NCBI GenBank assembly: GCA_015272325.1
Contig: JACYLU010000017.1
Span: forward strand, 1-64,000
Reading direction: 5' to 3'
DNA: 64,000 nucleotides
Source: Synechococcales cyanobacterium C42_A2020_086
GTDB taxonomy: Bacteria; Cyanobacteriota; Cyanobacteriia; Elainellales; Elainellaceae
Shown here: one piece after another, positions 8,929 through 17,308 of the stretch
How the letters are laid out: each line of letters opens with the position of its first letter
Numbering within the stretch: position 1 is the first letter of the stretch
Notes under the pieces: model-generated
Database searches by the model: none
What the model was told of the DNA's origin: nothing
What the model saw: the letters and a program-made list of their open reading frames with translations, nothing else
Made by a program: the position numbers and the translations under genes

Positions 8929-9696
8929 CTAACGCCGGACCAACACCTGATGTTGCGCTAAATGGCTCTTAATTTCGGCAACCGTGAGCTGCCCATAATG
9001 CAATAGGGAAGCGAGGAGTGCCGCCTCTGCCTTGCCTACTGTGAGAGCTTCATAGATGTGCTGACAGGTACCCGCTCCGCCCGAGGCAATCACTGGAATC
9101 TGCACCCGCTCAGCGATCGTCCGCGTCAGCTCTAGATCGTAGCCTGCCTGCGTGCCATCGGCGTCCATACTGGTCAGCAGCAGCTCACCTGCCCCGCGCC
9201 GCTCGACATCCTGCGCCCAAGCGACCGCATCGAGTCCTGTATTGTCTCGTCCGCCGCGCACGTAGACATCCCAGCCGGGATTTGCCGGATCGGTACGGCG
9301 TCGCGCATCGATAGCGATAACAATGCACTGGTTGCCAAAGCGCTCGGCAGCTCGGTTGATTAAATCTGGCTCACGCACAGCCGCCGAGTTGAGGCTCACC
9401 TTATCGGCTCCAGCCCTTAACAATTTTTTAATTGTTTCTAAGGATTGAATACCGCCACCTACGGTCAGCGGAATGAACACCTGCTCGGCGGTGCGATAGA
9501 CCACGTCAAAAATAATGTCGCGGTCTTCGTGGGTCGCGGTGATGTCGAGAAATACCAGCTCATCGGCCCCAGCTTCGTTGTAGCGCTGAGCTAGCTCTAC
9601 TGGATCACCGGCATCGCGCAGATCGACAAAATTGACTCCTTTAACGACCCGTCCTGCTTTGACATCGAGGCAGGGCAAAATACGTTTAGCAAGCAT
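8929..9696 (-). CDS. hisF: Imidazole glycerol phosphate synthase, cyclase subunit
   Basis: Cytosolic TIM-barrel subunit that, with HisH, makes imidazole-glycerol phosphate and AICAR in histidine synthesis. The N-terminus [20 protein letters not shown] carries the catalytic Asp of the ILPCLD motif; [22 protein letters not shown] and VIASGGAGT phosphate-binding loops and the second catalytic Asp ([10 protein letters not shown]) are all present. ATG 9696 is chosen over the TTG at 9705 and gives 255 residues, the family length. hisH is not adjacent. The gene runs away from petP; the 115-base gap should hold both promoters. Confidence 0.95.
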   Translation of the reverse strand: MLAKRILPCLDVKAGRVVKGVNFVDLRDAGDPVELAQRYNEAGADELVFLDITATHEDRDIIFDVVYRTAEQVFIPLTVGGGIQSLETIKKLLRAGADKVSLNSAAVREPDLINRAAERFGNQCIVIAIDARRRTDPANPGWDVYVRGGRDNTGLDAVAWAQDVERRGAGELLLTSMDADGTQAGYDLELTRTIAERVQIPVIASGGAGTCQHIYEALTVGKAEAALLASLLHYGQLTVAEIKSHLAQHQVLVRR

Positions 9697-9811
9697 GGCT
9701 TTCAAGGAGAGTGGAAGGTAGAGGTTCAGTCAATCAGCCCAACTTCCCACAATAGCGTAAATACGGACAACCACTGATATATTGGTTCATGGTCTATCCT
9801 TTGGAGTGGAG

Positions 9812-10006
9812 ATGGAAATAGGTCAAAAGGTGCGAGTGCGGCGGTTGCGCGACCGTTCTTCGAAGCAGGTCATCGAGCGGTTGGGTAAAACGGGTGTCAT
9901 TAAATCTTTCAAAATGGTCGATGGGAGTGGCATAGGTGTGGTCGTGAGGTTTGATGATAATTTCACGACTTGGTTCTTTGAGGATGAATTAGAACCAGCG
10001 CAATGA
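9812..10006 (+). CDS. petP: PetP, small subunit of cytochrome b6f
   Basis: A 64-residue, soluble SH3-like protein (DUF2862 family) that in cyanobacteria and red algae attaches to the stromal/cytoplasmic side of cytochrome b6f and tunes electron flow. The sequence MEIGQKVRVRRLRDRSS..., LGKTGVIKSFKMVDGSGIGV and RFDDNFTTWFFEDELE follow the family closely. ATG 9812 is chosen over TTG 9782 because GGAG at 9802-9806 is well spaced before it. Monocistronic; a strong structured element follows at 10103-10157. Confidence 0.8.
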   Translation: MEIGQKVRVRRLRDRSSKQVIERLGKTGVIKSFKMVDGSGIGVVVRFDDNFTTWFFEDELEPAQ

Positions 10007-10102
10007 CAGCCGTGGCTGCGGGTGGGTCCAGCAACACTGGGTCAATCCTGCAGTAGCGGCAACTACTCCAAACTGCCATTCATATCTTTCATCCATACTT
10101 TA

Positions 10103-10157
10103 GCGGGGAGGCCGCCTTTTCCTGACGTTCAAGCTCAGGATGAGACCGCCTCCCCGT
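10103..10157 (+). terminator. Nested stem-loop between petP and an ArsA-like gene
   Basis: Outer arms CGGGGAGGC (10104-10112) and GCCTCCCCG (10148-10156) are perfectly complementary; between them CCTGA (10121-10125) pairs with TCAGG (10135-10139). It lies about 100 bases after the petP stop and 60 before the next start. No T-run follows, so it may be an attenuator, an mRNA end or a structured leader rather than a classic terminator. A HIP1 octamer GCGATCGC follows at 10161. Confidence 0.5.
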
Positions 10158-10215
10158 TGAGCGATCGCTACCATCGCTACCATAGACAAAGAAAATAGGT
10201 AAGAAGAGTTGAGCA

Positions 10216-11316
10216 ATGGCATTGATTTTAACGTTTCTAGGGAAGGGTGGCACCGGACGAACCACCATGGCAATTGCCGCCGCTAAGCAGTTTGCTGCTC
10301 AAGGCAAGCGGGTACTGCTAGCTAGCCAGGATACGAGTCCTGCCCTTGCCGTGCTGGTGGGTGCCCCTCTCAGTGCAGACCCGTGCGAGCTAGGGCCCAA
10401 CCTCAAGGGGGTGATGCTGCAAACCGCCGTGCTGCTCGAACGCAGTTGGGAAGAACTCAAGAAAGTGGAAGCTCAGTATCTGCGGACCCCGTTCTTCAAG
10501 GCAGTGTATGGGCAAGAGCTAGGTGTGTTGCCGGGGATGGATCAGGCACTGGCCCTGAATGCCGTTCGCGAATACGATGCTAGCGGTCAGTACGATGTGA
10601 TTGTTTTCGATAGTACGGGCGACCAATCGGCGGTGCGGCTGATGGGTGCCCCCGAAAGTATGAGTTGGTATATTCGCCGGTTTCGCCAAGTGTTTGCTGA
10701 CTCGGACCTAGGCAGAACACTGTCACCGTTCATTCAGCCGATTGCCGCCGCCGTTTTAAACGTCAACTGGTCTGGCGATCTATTTGCTCAGCCGGCTGCC
10801 AATCAGGTTAATGATTTACTGGAGCAGGGGAAAGCCGCCGTTGCCGACCCGAATCGGGTATTGGCTTACCTCGTGACAACCGCCAGTACTGATGCAGTTG
10901 CGACTGCCAAATATCTCTGGGGCAGTGCTCAGCAAGCTGGACTCACCGTGGGGGGCGTACTGCTCAACGAATCGATGGTGAATGAAGCCCTGCGTACTGA
11001 ATTCGCCCCGCTGAGCGTTAGCCATATTCCTTCGAAAGTGGGTGAGGACTGGCAGCCTCTAATGCAGGCCATGCCGAACTTTACCCAAGTGGCAACCCAG
11101 GTGCCCCGTCCGATTCGCGTTGAGGTTGCGGAACGCAAAGTCTACTTGTTTCTACCAGGATTCGACAAAAAGCAGGTGAAGCTGACCCAGTATGGTCCTG
11201 AAGTGACGATTGAAGCAGGGGACCAGCGCCGCAACATTTTCTTACCGCCAGAATTGAGGGGTCAGCAGGTCACGGGTGCCAAGTTTCAAGACAACTATTT
11301 AATTATTTCGTTCTGA
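10216..11316 (+). CDS. ArsA/Get3-family ATPase with C-terminal HSP20-like domain, P-loop Lys replaced by Arg
   Basis: 366-residue cytosolic SIMIBI-class ATPase. The deviant Walker A is GKGGTGRTT (residues 9-17): the signature Lys10 is kept, but the usual P-loop Lys at 15 is Arg. The switch segment reads DSTGDQSAVRLMG, where ArsA/Get3 have DTAPTGHTLRLL. No metal-binding cysteines and no tail-anchor groove motif are evident. Residues from about 297 (PRPIRVEVAERKVYLFLPGFDKK... to YLIISF) form an alpha-crystallin-like strand domain (the ArsA_HSP20 type). Cyanobacterial and plastid homologues are of unclear function. Start ATG 10216 follows GTAAGAAGAG. Apparently a single-gene unit. Confidence 0.8.
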   Translation: MALILTFLGKGGTGRTTMAIAAAKQFAAQGKRVLLASQDTSPALAVLVGAPLSADPCELGPNLKGVMLQTAVLLERSWEELKKVEAQYLRTPFFKAVYGQELGVLPGMDQALALNAVREYDASGQYDVIVFDSTGDQSAVRLMGAPESMSWYIRRFRQVFADSDLGRTLSPFIQPIAAAVLNVNWSGDLFAQPAANQVNDLLEQGKAAVADPNRVLAYLVTTASTDAVATAKYLWGSAQQAGLTVGGVLLNESMVNEALRTEFAPLSVSHIPSKVGEDWQPLMQAMPNFTQVATQVPRPIRVEVAERKVYLFLPGFDKKQVKLTQYGPEVTIEAGDQRRNIFLPPELRGQQVTGAKFQDNYLIISF

Positions 11317-11481
11317 TTCTTGACTTCTGATTGAGCGCTTGACCGGATAGCCGTTAAAGTGGACTGAAAAGATCAAGGCAAGGCATGAGGGAAGCTTGGC
11401 GCTATCCTACGCTGCGTTTACGCTGCGTTCCTTGCTGCATGCTGTTACTCTAATGTCTTCATCCAATGTCCTTTTGAGGCT

Positions 11482-12657
11482 ATGGCTGTTCTCACCACTG
11501 GCGATCCGGTTCCCTGGTTTACGTTGCCCTCTACCTCAAACCCTAACTATCACTTTGATACCGTTGGTGGCTATCGCGTCATTTTATTTTTCTTTGGAAG
11601 CACCCAAAGCGAGCGAGCTGCCGCTGCCCTGCAGGATTTCTGCAATATGCAGCCTCAGCTTGCTGCCTTGGGCGTGCCCTTTTTTGGCGTCGGCATTGAC
11701 CCCAACGATCAGCACCTTGCCCAGCAGATTCAAGAGCCAACCTATTGCAAATTTCTCTGGGATTTTGAGCAGCGGGTGAGTCGGCAATATGGCGTTTGTG
11801 CGCCAGAGTCTTCAGACCAAACCCAATACGCTCCAACTACCTTTGTCCTCAATGAAAATCTGCATGTGCTGCGAGTGTTTCCGCTGGAGCAGCCTGAGCA
11901 CTATGCCGCCCAAATTCTAGAGTATGTGACTCAACTGCCGGCACTAGAGCCACCACAGTTTGCCCGGCGTCAAGCCCCAGTGCTATTCATTCCGCAGGTG
12001 TTTGATCCAGAGTTTTGTCAGGAGTTAATCCAGCTCTATCAGTCCAATGGCGGGCGCGACTCGGGATTCATGCGGGATATTAACGGCAAGACGGTTGAAA
12101 TTCTCGACCCCGGCTTTAAAAAGCGTCGCGATATCAATTTATCGGATTGGCCGACCGTGCAGGAACGGGTGAATGCACTGGTGCTGCGCCGGGTAAAACC
12201 CGAGATTGAAAAAGCGTTTCAGTTCTCGATCACTCGTTTTGAGCGCAACATCATTGCCTGCTATGACGCGGCAAATCAAGGCTTTTTTAATCGTCATCGC
12301 GATAACACAACCAAAGGCACAGCCCATCGTCGCTTTGCCATGACGCTGAATTTGAATACTGGCGAGTACGAGGGCGGCTGTCTCCGCTTTCCCGAATATG
12401 GCACGCAGCTCTATCGCCCTAATCCAGGCGAAGCGGTGATCTTTTCGTGTTCGCTGCTGCATGAGGTTACGCCAGTCACGAAGGGATTCCGCTATGCCTT
12501 GCTCTCCTTCTTCTACAGTGATGAAGATGCGCAACTGCGGGAACGCAATCGCAAGTACTTGGCGACCCAAAGCAACCCAGAAGAACCAACCAGGGAACGG
12601 GTGAACCCTTCTCAGACAAAGGGTTTTCAGCCCAAGGCAAACAAAAAACGCCGCTGA
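11482..12657 (+). CDS. Thioredoxin-fold domain fused to 2-oxoglutarate/Fe(II) dioxygenase
   Basis: 391 residues. Residues 1-150 resemble AhpC/TSA peroxiredoxins (GDPVPWFTLPSTS, then FFFGSTQSERAAAALQDF, FFGVGIDPND, APTTFVLNEN), but there is no cysteine at the peroxidatic position after FFFGST. Residues 165-350 form a prolyl-4-hydroxylase-type jelly roll: iron ligands H272 and D274 (NRHRDN), H327 (SLLHEV), and R337 for 2-oxoglutarate (KGFRYAL). The last 40 residues are basic. It likely hydroxylates a protein or small molecule; the substrate is unknown. ATG 11482 is preceded by CTTTTGAGGCT. Neighbours are unrelated. Confidence 0.8.
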   Translation: MAVLTTGDPVPWFTLPSTSNPNYHFDTVGGYRVILFFFGSTQSERAAAALQDFCNMQPQLAALGVPFFGVGIDPNDQHLAQQIQEPTYCKFLWDFEQRVSRQYGVCAPESSDQTQYAPTTFVLNENLHVLRVFPLEQPEHYAAQILEYVTQLPALEPPQFARRQAPVLFIPQVFDPEFCQELIQLYQSNGGRDSGFMRDINGKTVEILDPGFKKRRDINLSDWPTVQERVNALVLRRVKPEIEKAFQFSITRFERNIIACYDAANQGFFNRHRDNTTKGTAHRRFAMTLNLNTGEYEGGCLRFPEYGTQLYRPNPGEAVIFSCSLLHEVTPVTKGFRYALLSFFYSDEDAQLRERNRKYLATQSNPEEPTRERVNPSQTKGFQPKANKKRR

Positions 12658-12823
12658 TAGGGTGAGAAAATGCAGCTTGGGCAGTGTGTTACTCGATTTA
12701 CAAAAATTAATCTAATTCAGCATAGCCCTCCACTTTAAGGCGGACAGCAATCGCTTCTGCTTCACAATCTTTCACAACAATACGGTAGGCTAGAAAATTG
12801 GACGCATGTGAGTGATTGCCGCT

Positions 12824-13864
12824 ATGTCTGAGTCGTCATCTTCCTCGTTTCCAGAATCAGAGTCTACCTCACCGTCAACTCCTGCCGTAGAAGGGGCAGA
12901 TGCCCCTGATTCTCCCCGCACGGCTAAGGCACGGCAGCTCCTAGGCATGAAGGGTGCCCAGCCAGGAGAAACGTCGATTTGGAAAATTCGGCTGCAGTTG
13001 ATGAAGCCCATTACCTGGATTCCCTTGATGTGGGGGGTCATCTGTGGTGCGGCGTCGTCTGGTCAGTTTGTCTGGACCCTAGAGAATGTATTGATTTCAG
13101 CCGCTTGTATGCTGTTGTCGGGTCCGCTGATGACGGGCTACACGCAAACCCTAAACGATTTTTACGATCGCGAGATTGACGCTATTAACGAACCCTATCG
13201 CCCGATTCCCTCCGGCGCGATTTCGATTCCTCAGGTGATCACTCAGATTCTAGTGCTGCTGGGCGCGGGGATTGCGCTCGCCTATGGACTCGATCGCTGG
13301 GCAGGGCACCCGTTTCCAACCATTACGCTGCTGGCGATCGGCGGTGCATTTCTGGCTTATATCTATTCGGCTCCGCCCCTAAAGCTGAAGCAAAATGGCT
13401 GGCTAGGTAACTACGCACTGGGGGCTAGCTATATTGCCCTACCTTGGTGGACGGGGCACGCCCTGTTTGGCAATCTCAACTGGACTATTGTGCTGCTGAC
13501 GCTGTTCTATAGCTTGGCAGGACTGGGCATTGCCGTCGTGAATGATTTCAAGAGTGTTGAGGGCGATCGGCAACTCGGCTTGAACTCTCTGCCGGTCATG
13601 TTTGGTATTACGACGGCAGCTTGGATCTGCGTGCTGATGATCGATGTGTTTCAGTCGGGGGTGGCGCTCTATTTGATGCTGATTCAGCAGAATTTGTATG
13701 CGGTACTGCTGATTTTGCTGATCATTCCCCAGATTACCTTTCAAGATATGTATTTTCTGCGCGACCCGCTGAAAAATGACGTTAAATATCAAGCCAGTGC
13801 TCAACCCTTCTTGGTGTTTGGGATGCTGGTTACAGCACTAGCGCTGGGCCATGCTGGGGTGTGA
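12824..13864 (+). CDS. chlG: Chlorophyll synthase
   Basis: Thylakoid membrane prenyltransferase that joins geranylgeranyl or phytyl diphosphate to chlorophyllide a. UbiA family with nine or so helices. The first Asp-rich motif NDFYDREIDAINEPYRPIPSG and the region NDFKSVEGDRQLGLNSLPVMFG (second motif) match ChlG specifically rather than other UbiA enzymes, as does MKPITWIPLMWGVICGAASSG. The first 45 residues form a Ser/Glu-rich soluble extension. I use ATG 12824; an in-frame GTG at 12812 adds four residues. Downstream it ends in an exact 12-base tandem repeat (13863-13886). No other chlorophyll genes adjoin. Confidence 0.93.
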   Translation: MSESSSSSFPESESTSPSTPAVEGADAPDSPRTAKARQLLGMKGAQPGETSIWKIRLQLMKPITWIPLMWGVICGAASSGQFVWTLENVLISAACMLLSGPLMTGYTQTLNDFYDREIDAINEPYRPIPSGAISIPQVITQILVLLGAGIALAYGLDRWAGHPFPTITLLAIGGAFLAYIYSAPPLKLKQNGWLGNYALGASYIALPWWTGHALFGNLNWTIVLLTLFYSLAGLGIAVVNDFKSVEGDRQLGLNSLPVMFGITTAAWICVLMIDVFQSGVALYLMLIQQNLYAVLLILLIIPQITFQDMYFLRDPLKNDVKYQASAQPFLVFGMLVTALALGHAGV

Positions 13865-14258
13865 TGTGCCATTTGATGTGCCATTTACGGTGGAAAAAGC
13901 TGGTCTCCGGTTGCGCTTTAGGACAAAAGCGACTAACTTTGGATGAAGTTAGATAAAGATACGATGAATCAACGCGGTGCAGTCCTTGCCGGGGACTGAT
14001 CGCAGTAGTACAGATTCTTGAACGGAATTCCAGGTTGGTTGCTTTTGTTGCAAAGGTCTACTGCCATCAAGGTGCGGTTCTCAGGGCGTTGCTTCCCAGA
14101 ATGGATCCAGCGCTGCCTTACCCACAAACAGCAGCTGAAGCAGCAGGAGTATAATCTTGCCTCAGTTAAGGTTTGGCAATCTCCGATTGTGGGTACGCCG
14201 ACGAAGCAGCGGATGTGGTATCAAAACCTTGATGCATGGTGGTTTGTGAGGATTTGAC
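13865..14258. other. Intergenic region upstream of a penicillin-binding protein
   Basis: 394 bases. GATGTGCCATTT is duplicated in tandem at its left edge (13863-13874, 13875-13886). A plus-strand open frame (14018-14257) ends directly before the PBP start but looks like leader sequence, not protein. The region should hold the PBP promoter and a long untranslated leader. Confidence 0.35.
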
Positions 14259-16793
14259 GTGACAGACTTTCTAACCCGGTTGAAGGCGATTTCCAAGGCA
14301 AATCGACAGCAGAACCCCAAGGAGCCTGAATCTGATACGGCTGCCTCTGAATCGCTGCCCCGCTCCGCTGTGCCTGCAACTCAGCCGGTGCCCGCTGCTC
14401 CCCGTCGCTCGCGTCGTCGCCATTCCAGGTCGGTACGGTTCCCCTACCGCTTCAGCAATTTCTGGAAACTTTTTCAGCCAGACCCGCTGCGGGAGCCGCG
14501 TTCCCATCGTCCGCTCTATCAGTGCTGGTGGGCCTGGGGGCTGGTGGGCTTGGGGCTAGGAGTGAGTGGGGCGGCGGTGTCTGCCTACCAAGCCATGCAA
14601 ACCCTGAAGCGCGATCTGCCCAATACAGCGGATGTATTGACCTATGTGCGCACCGGCACGCTGACGATTAAAGCAGCAGATGGTACAGTTTTGCAGCAAA
14701 TGGGTCCGGCAACTCGGGAAAAAGTGACCCTACAGCAGATGCCGGCAGATCTGCCAGAAGCCTTTATTGCCTCTGAGGATCAGGATTTCTATGAGCATAA
14801 CGGCATCGACTATGACGCGATCGCTCGGGCGATGATCCGGAATGTGCTGGCTCGAGGGGTAGTAGAAGGCGGCAGTACCATTACTCAACAGCTAGCACGA
14901 ATTGTTTTCCTCGATCAGGAGCGCAGCATCGGGCGCAAAATTCGGGAAGCGCTGCTGGCTCAAAAAATGGAGGAAGACCTCACTAAAGAGCAAATCCTAG
15001 AGCGATACTTGAATTTGGTGTATTTAGGCTCGGGAGCCTACGGCGTTGCCGATGCCGCCTGGATCTACTTCAGTAAGACGGTCGATCAGTTGACGCTGAG
15101 CGAAATGGCGATGATTGCTGGCATGGCACCTGCCCCCAGCGCCTACTCGCCGCTGATCAACCCCGATTTGGCTCGACAACGGCGCAATATTGTGCTGAAA
15201 CGCATGACCGATGTGGGCTTTATTACCAAGGCAGAGGCGGATGCTGCCATGGCGGAACCCATTACGCCCAAGCCAGGTTCACCGAAATATGTCAAGAGCG
15301 AGGCGCCCTACTTCACGTCCTACATTCAGCAGCAATTGCCTAATGTGATTTCTCAAGAAGAGATTGAATTGGGCGGATTAACCGTTGAAACGACGCTGAA
15401 CATAAAGTGGCAAAAGCTGGCTCAGGATGCAGTCAATTACGCGATTCGGAACTACGGTCCGGCAGAAGACTTCGAGCAGGCGGCACTGGTGTCGATTGAC
15501 CCTCGCAGCGGCGAGATCCGGGCCCTAGTTGGCGGAAATGAATATACTGAGAGCCAGTTCAATCGCGCTACTCAGGCTCAGCGGCAGCCGGGTTCCACCT
15601 TTAAAGCGTTTGTCTACTCAGCGGCTATTGCGGCCGGCTTTTCTCCCTACCGCACTTACATGGATGCCAAGTATGTCGTGGATGGGTACGAACCGCAAAA
15701 CTACGGTAAAACCTACCGGGGCACCATCTCGATTCGCGAGGCGCTGCTGTCGTCTGTGAATATTGTGGCCGTGAAGACCTTGGTGGATGTTGGTTTCGAC
15801 CCGGTGATCGAGTTGGCTCAGCGTATGGGGATTCAGTCCGATTTGCTGCCTGCCTACTCATTGGCTCTCGGCACCTCGGAGGTGAATTTGCTAGAGCTAA
15901 CCAGCGCCTATGGCACGCTGGCTAATCAAGGGAAGCATGTGCAAGTTCATGGTATCACTCGGATTTATAACCGCTTTGGCAAGTTAATCTACGAGGCTGA
16001 CTTCCAGCCGCAACAGGCCCTCGACCCCGACAGCGCTGCGATCATGACCTGGATGCTGGAAGGAGCCGTAGAGAGCGGTACCGGCAGAAATGCCTATCTA
16101 CCCGACCGACCAGTGGCAGGCAAAACGGGAACTTCGGAGAAACGTCGCGATTTGTGGTTTGTGGGCTACATTCCGCAACTCGTTACCGGAGTATGGCTCG
16201 GAAACGACGACAGTAGCCCTACCGTTGGGTTTAGCAGCACCGCTGCCTTGACGTGGTATGACTACATGGTCGAGCTGCTGGACGATATCCCCGCCGAGGA
16301 TTTCCCTGACCTACCCAATTTAGAAACCCACGAAGGCACGATCAAGGCAGAACCAGTGAAGCCCAAGCGGGTGTTTGCCAGCAATGATCCAAGTACGCCC
16401 GCTAGCCAGAGCGCATCTAGTGACGGCTGGAGCGATGCCGAAAGCAGTTGGCAGGAGGGTGGCTCCTCGTCTGGGGGGTCCTGGAATAGCTATTCCGAAG
16501 ATTCCTCCTCGTCGAGCGATCAAGACAGCTATACAGAAGACAGCTATACAGAAAGCCCAGCTCCACCGCCAGAAAGTCCACCGCCGCCAGAGCCAAGGAC
16601 AGCGGGCAGCGGAGCCGCTCCATCCCCAGAACCGTTGCCCGCAGAGCCTGCCCCTCCAGTATCGGAACCGCCGCCTGTCTTTGTAGAAGAGCCGCCCATT
16701 TCAGAGCCGCCACCCCCTGTAGCTGCTCCGGTTGCTCCTGCTCCTATTACTGAACCTGCTCCACCGCCCGCTGCAACCCCGACACTGCCCTAA
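14259..16793 (+). CDS. Class A penicillin-binding protein (PBP1A-like)
   Basis: Bifunctional peptidoglycan glycosyltransferase/transpeptidase, 844 residues, anchored by one membrane helix (about residues 90-112, WAWGLVGLGLGVSGAAVSAY). The GT51 domain shows EDQDFYEHNGID (catalytic Glu) and GGSTITQQLAR; the transpeptidase domain shows the serine motif STFK (PGSTFKAFVY), SVN and KTGTS. The last 160 residues are a Ser/Pro/Glu-rich periplasmic tail carrying an exact 15-base tandem duplication (16524-16553). The GTG start follows TGTGAGGATTTGAC, a good ribosome binding site; no ATG upstream gives a better start. Confidence 0.93.
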   Translation: MTDFLTRLKAISKANRQQNPKEPESDTAASESLPRSAVPATQPVPAAPRRSRRRHSRSVRFPYRFSNFWKLFQPDPLREPRSHRPLYQCWWAWGLVGLGLGVSGAAVSAYQAMQTLKRDLPNTADVLTYVRTGTLTIKAADGTVLQQMGPATREKVTLQQMPADLPEAFIASEDQDFYEHNGIDYDAIARAMIRNVLARGVVEGGSTITQQLARIVFLDQERSIGRKIREALLAQKMEEDLTKEQILERYLNLVYLGSGAYGVADAAWIYFSKTVDQLTLSEMAMIAGMAPAPSAYSPLINPDLARQRRNIVLKRMTDVGFITKAEADAAMAEPITPKPGSPKYVKSEAPYFTSYIQQQLPNVISQEEIELGGLTVETTLNIKWQKLAQDAVNYAIRNYGPAEDFEQAALVSIDPRSGEIRALVGGNEYTESQFNRATQAQRQPGSTFKAFVYSAAIAAGFSPYRTYMDAKYVVDGYEPQNYGKTYRGTISIREALLSSVNIVAVKTLVDVGFDPVIELAQRMGIQSDLLPAYSLALGTSEVNLLELTSAYGTLANQGKHVQVHGITRIYNRFGKLIYEADFQPQQALDPDSAAIMTWMLEGAVESGTGRNAYLPDRPVAGKTGTSEKRRDLWFVGYIPQLVTGVWLGNDDSSPTVGFSSTAALTWYDYMVELLDDIPAEDFPDLPNLETHEGTIKAEPVKPKRVFASNDPSTPASQSASSDGWSDAESSWQEGGSSSGGSWNSYSEDSSSSSDQDSYTEDSYTESPAPPPESPPPPEPRTAGSGAAPSPEPLPAEPAPPVSEPPPVFVEEPPISEPPPPVAAPVAPAPITEPAPPPAATPTLP

Positions 16794-16966
16794 CTGACCC
16801 TCTGTTAGGTACCTGCTTGTTCCCCTGTTTCAGTCTGCAGCTCGACAGAGGGAACAACCCGCAAAATCCTGAGAAAGACAGACTCTTGACTTAGAGCTTT
16901 GCTGTAGAGTGAATACTAATGTTACAAGCTGTTCAAAGCATATTGAAAGAAGGAGCGAAATCCAGC

Positions 16967-17167
16967 ATGAGCATATTGCTGCAAGTGGCATCCGGTGAAG
17001 GGTCGCAATTTCCGTTAGCATTCACAGCGGTTTATGTTGTTGGCTTCATTGCTGCCGTGACGATTGGCTCGATTGCGTGGTATAACTCCAAGCGCCCTCC
17101 TGGCTGGGAAGACAAGGAGCGTCCGGATATTGTGCCCGAAGTGGATGCTAACGATCCAAAAGTTTAA
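16967..17167 (+). CDS. psb35: Psb35-type photosystem II assembly protein
   Basis: Small thylakoid protein, 66 residues, with one membrane helix (FTAVYVVGFIAAVTIGSIAWY) followed by a conserved cytoplasmic tail NSKRPPGWEDKERPDIVPEVD. This pattern matches Synechocystis Ssl2148/Psb35, which stabilises the CP47 assembly module and bound Hlip proteins. I start at ATG 16967, after AAGGAGCG; an in-frame ATG at 16919 would add 16 residues unlike the family. Upstream is the PBP, about 170 bases away; downstream is the convergent ABC transporter. Confidence 0.75.
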   Translation: MSILLQVASGEGSQFPLAFTAVYVVGFIAAVTIGSIAWYNSKRPPGWEDKERPDIVPEVDANDPKV

Positions 17168-17308
17168 TGGCGTATTGGACCGAGCGATCAAATATACACC
17201 GCTATACACTGCGTACAGGCTGCGCGACTAGTGGCATTGCTCTTCGGGGGTCACCGGTCGCGTCTTGTTAGTTTGATTTTAGCCTCAATCGGATAGCAAT
17301 CAGGCAAT

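Noticed and set aside
14018-14257. Plus frame just before the PBP gene
   Set aside because: No motif, ends at the PBP start, looks like untranslated leader.
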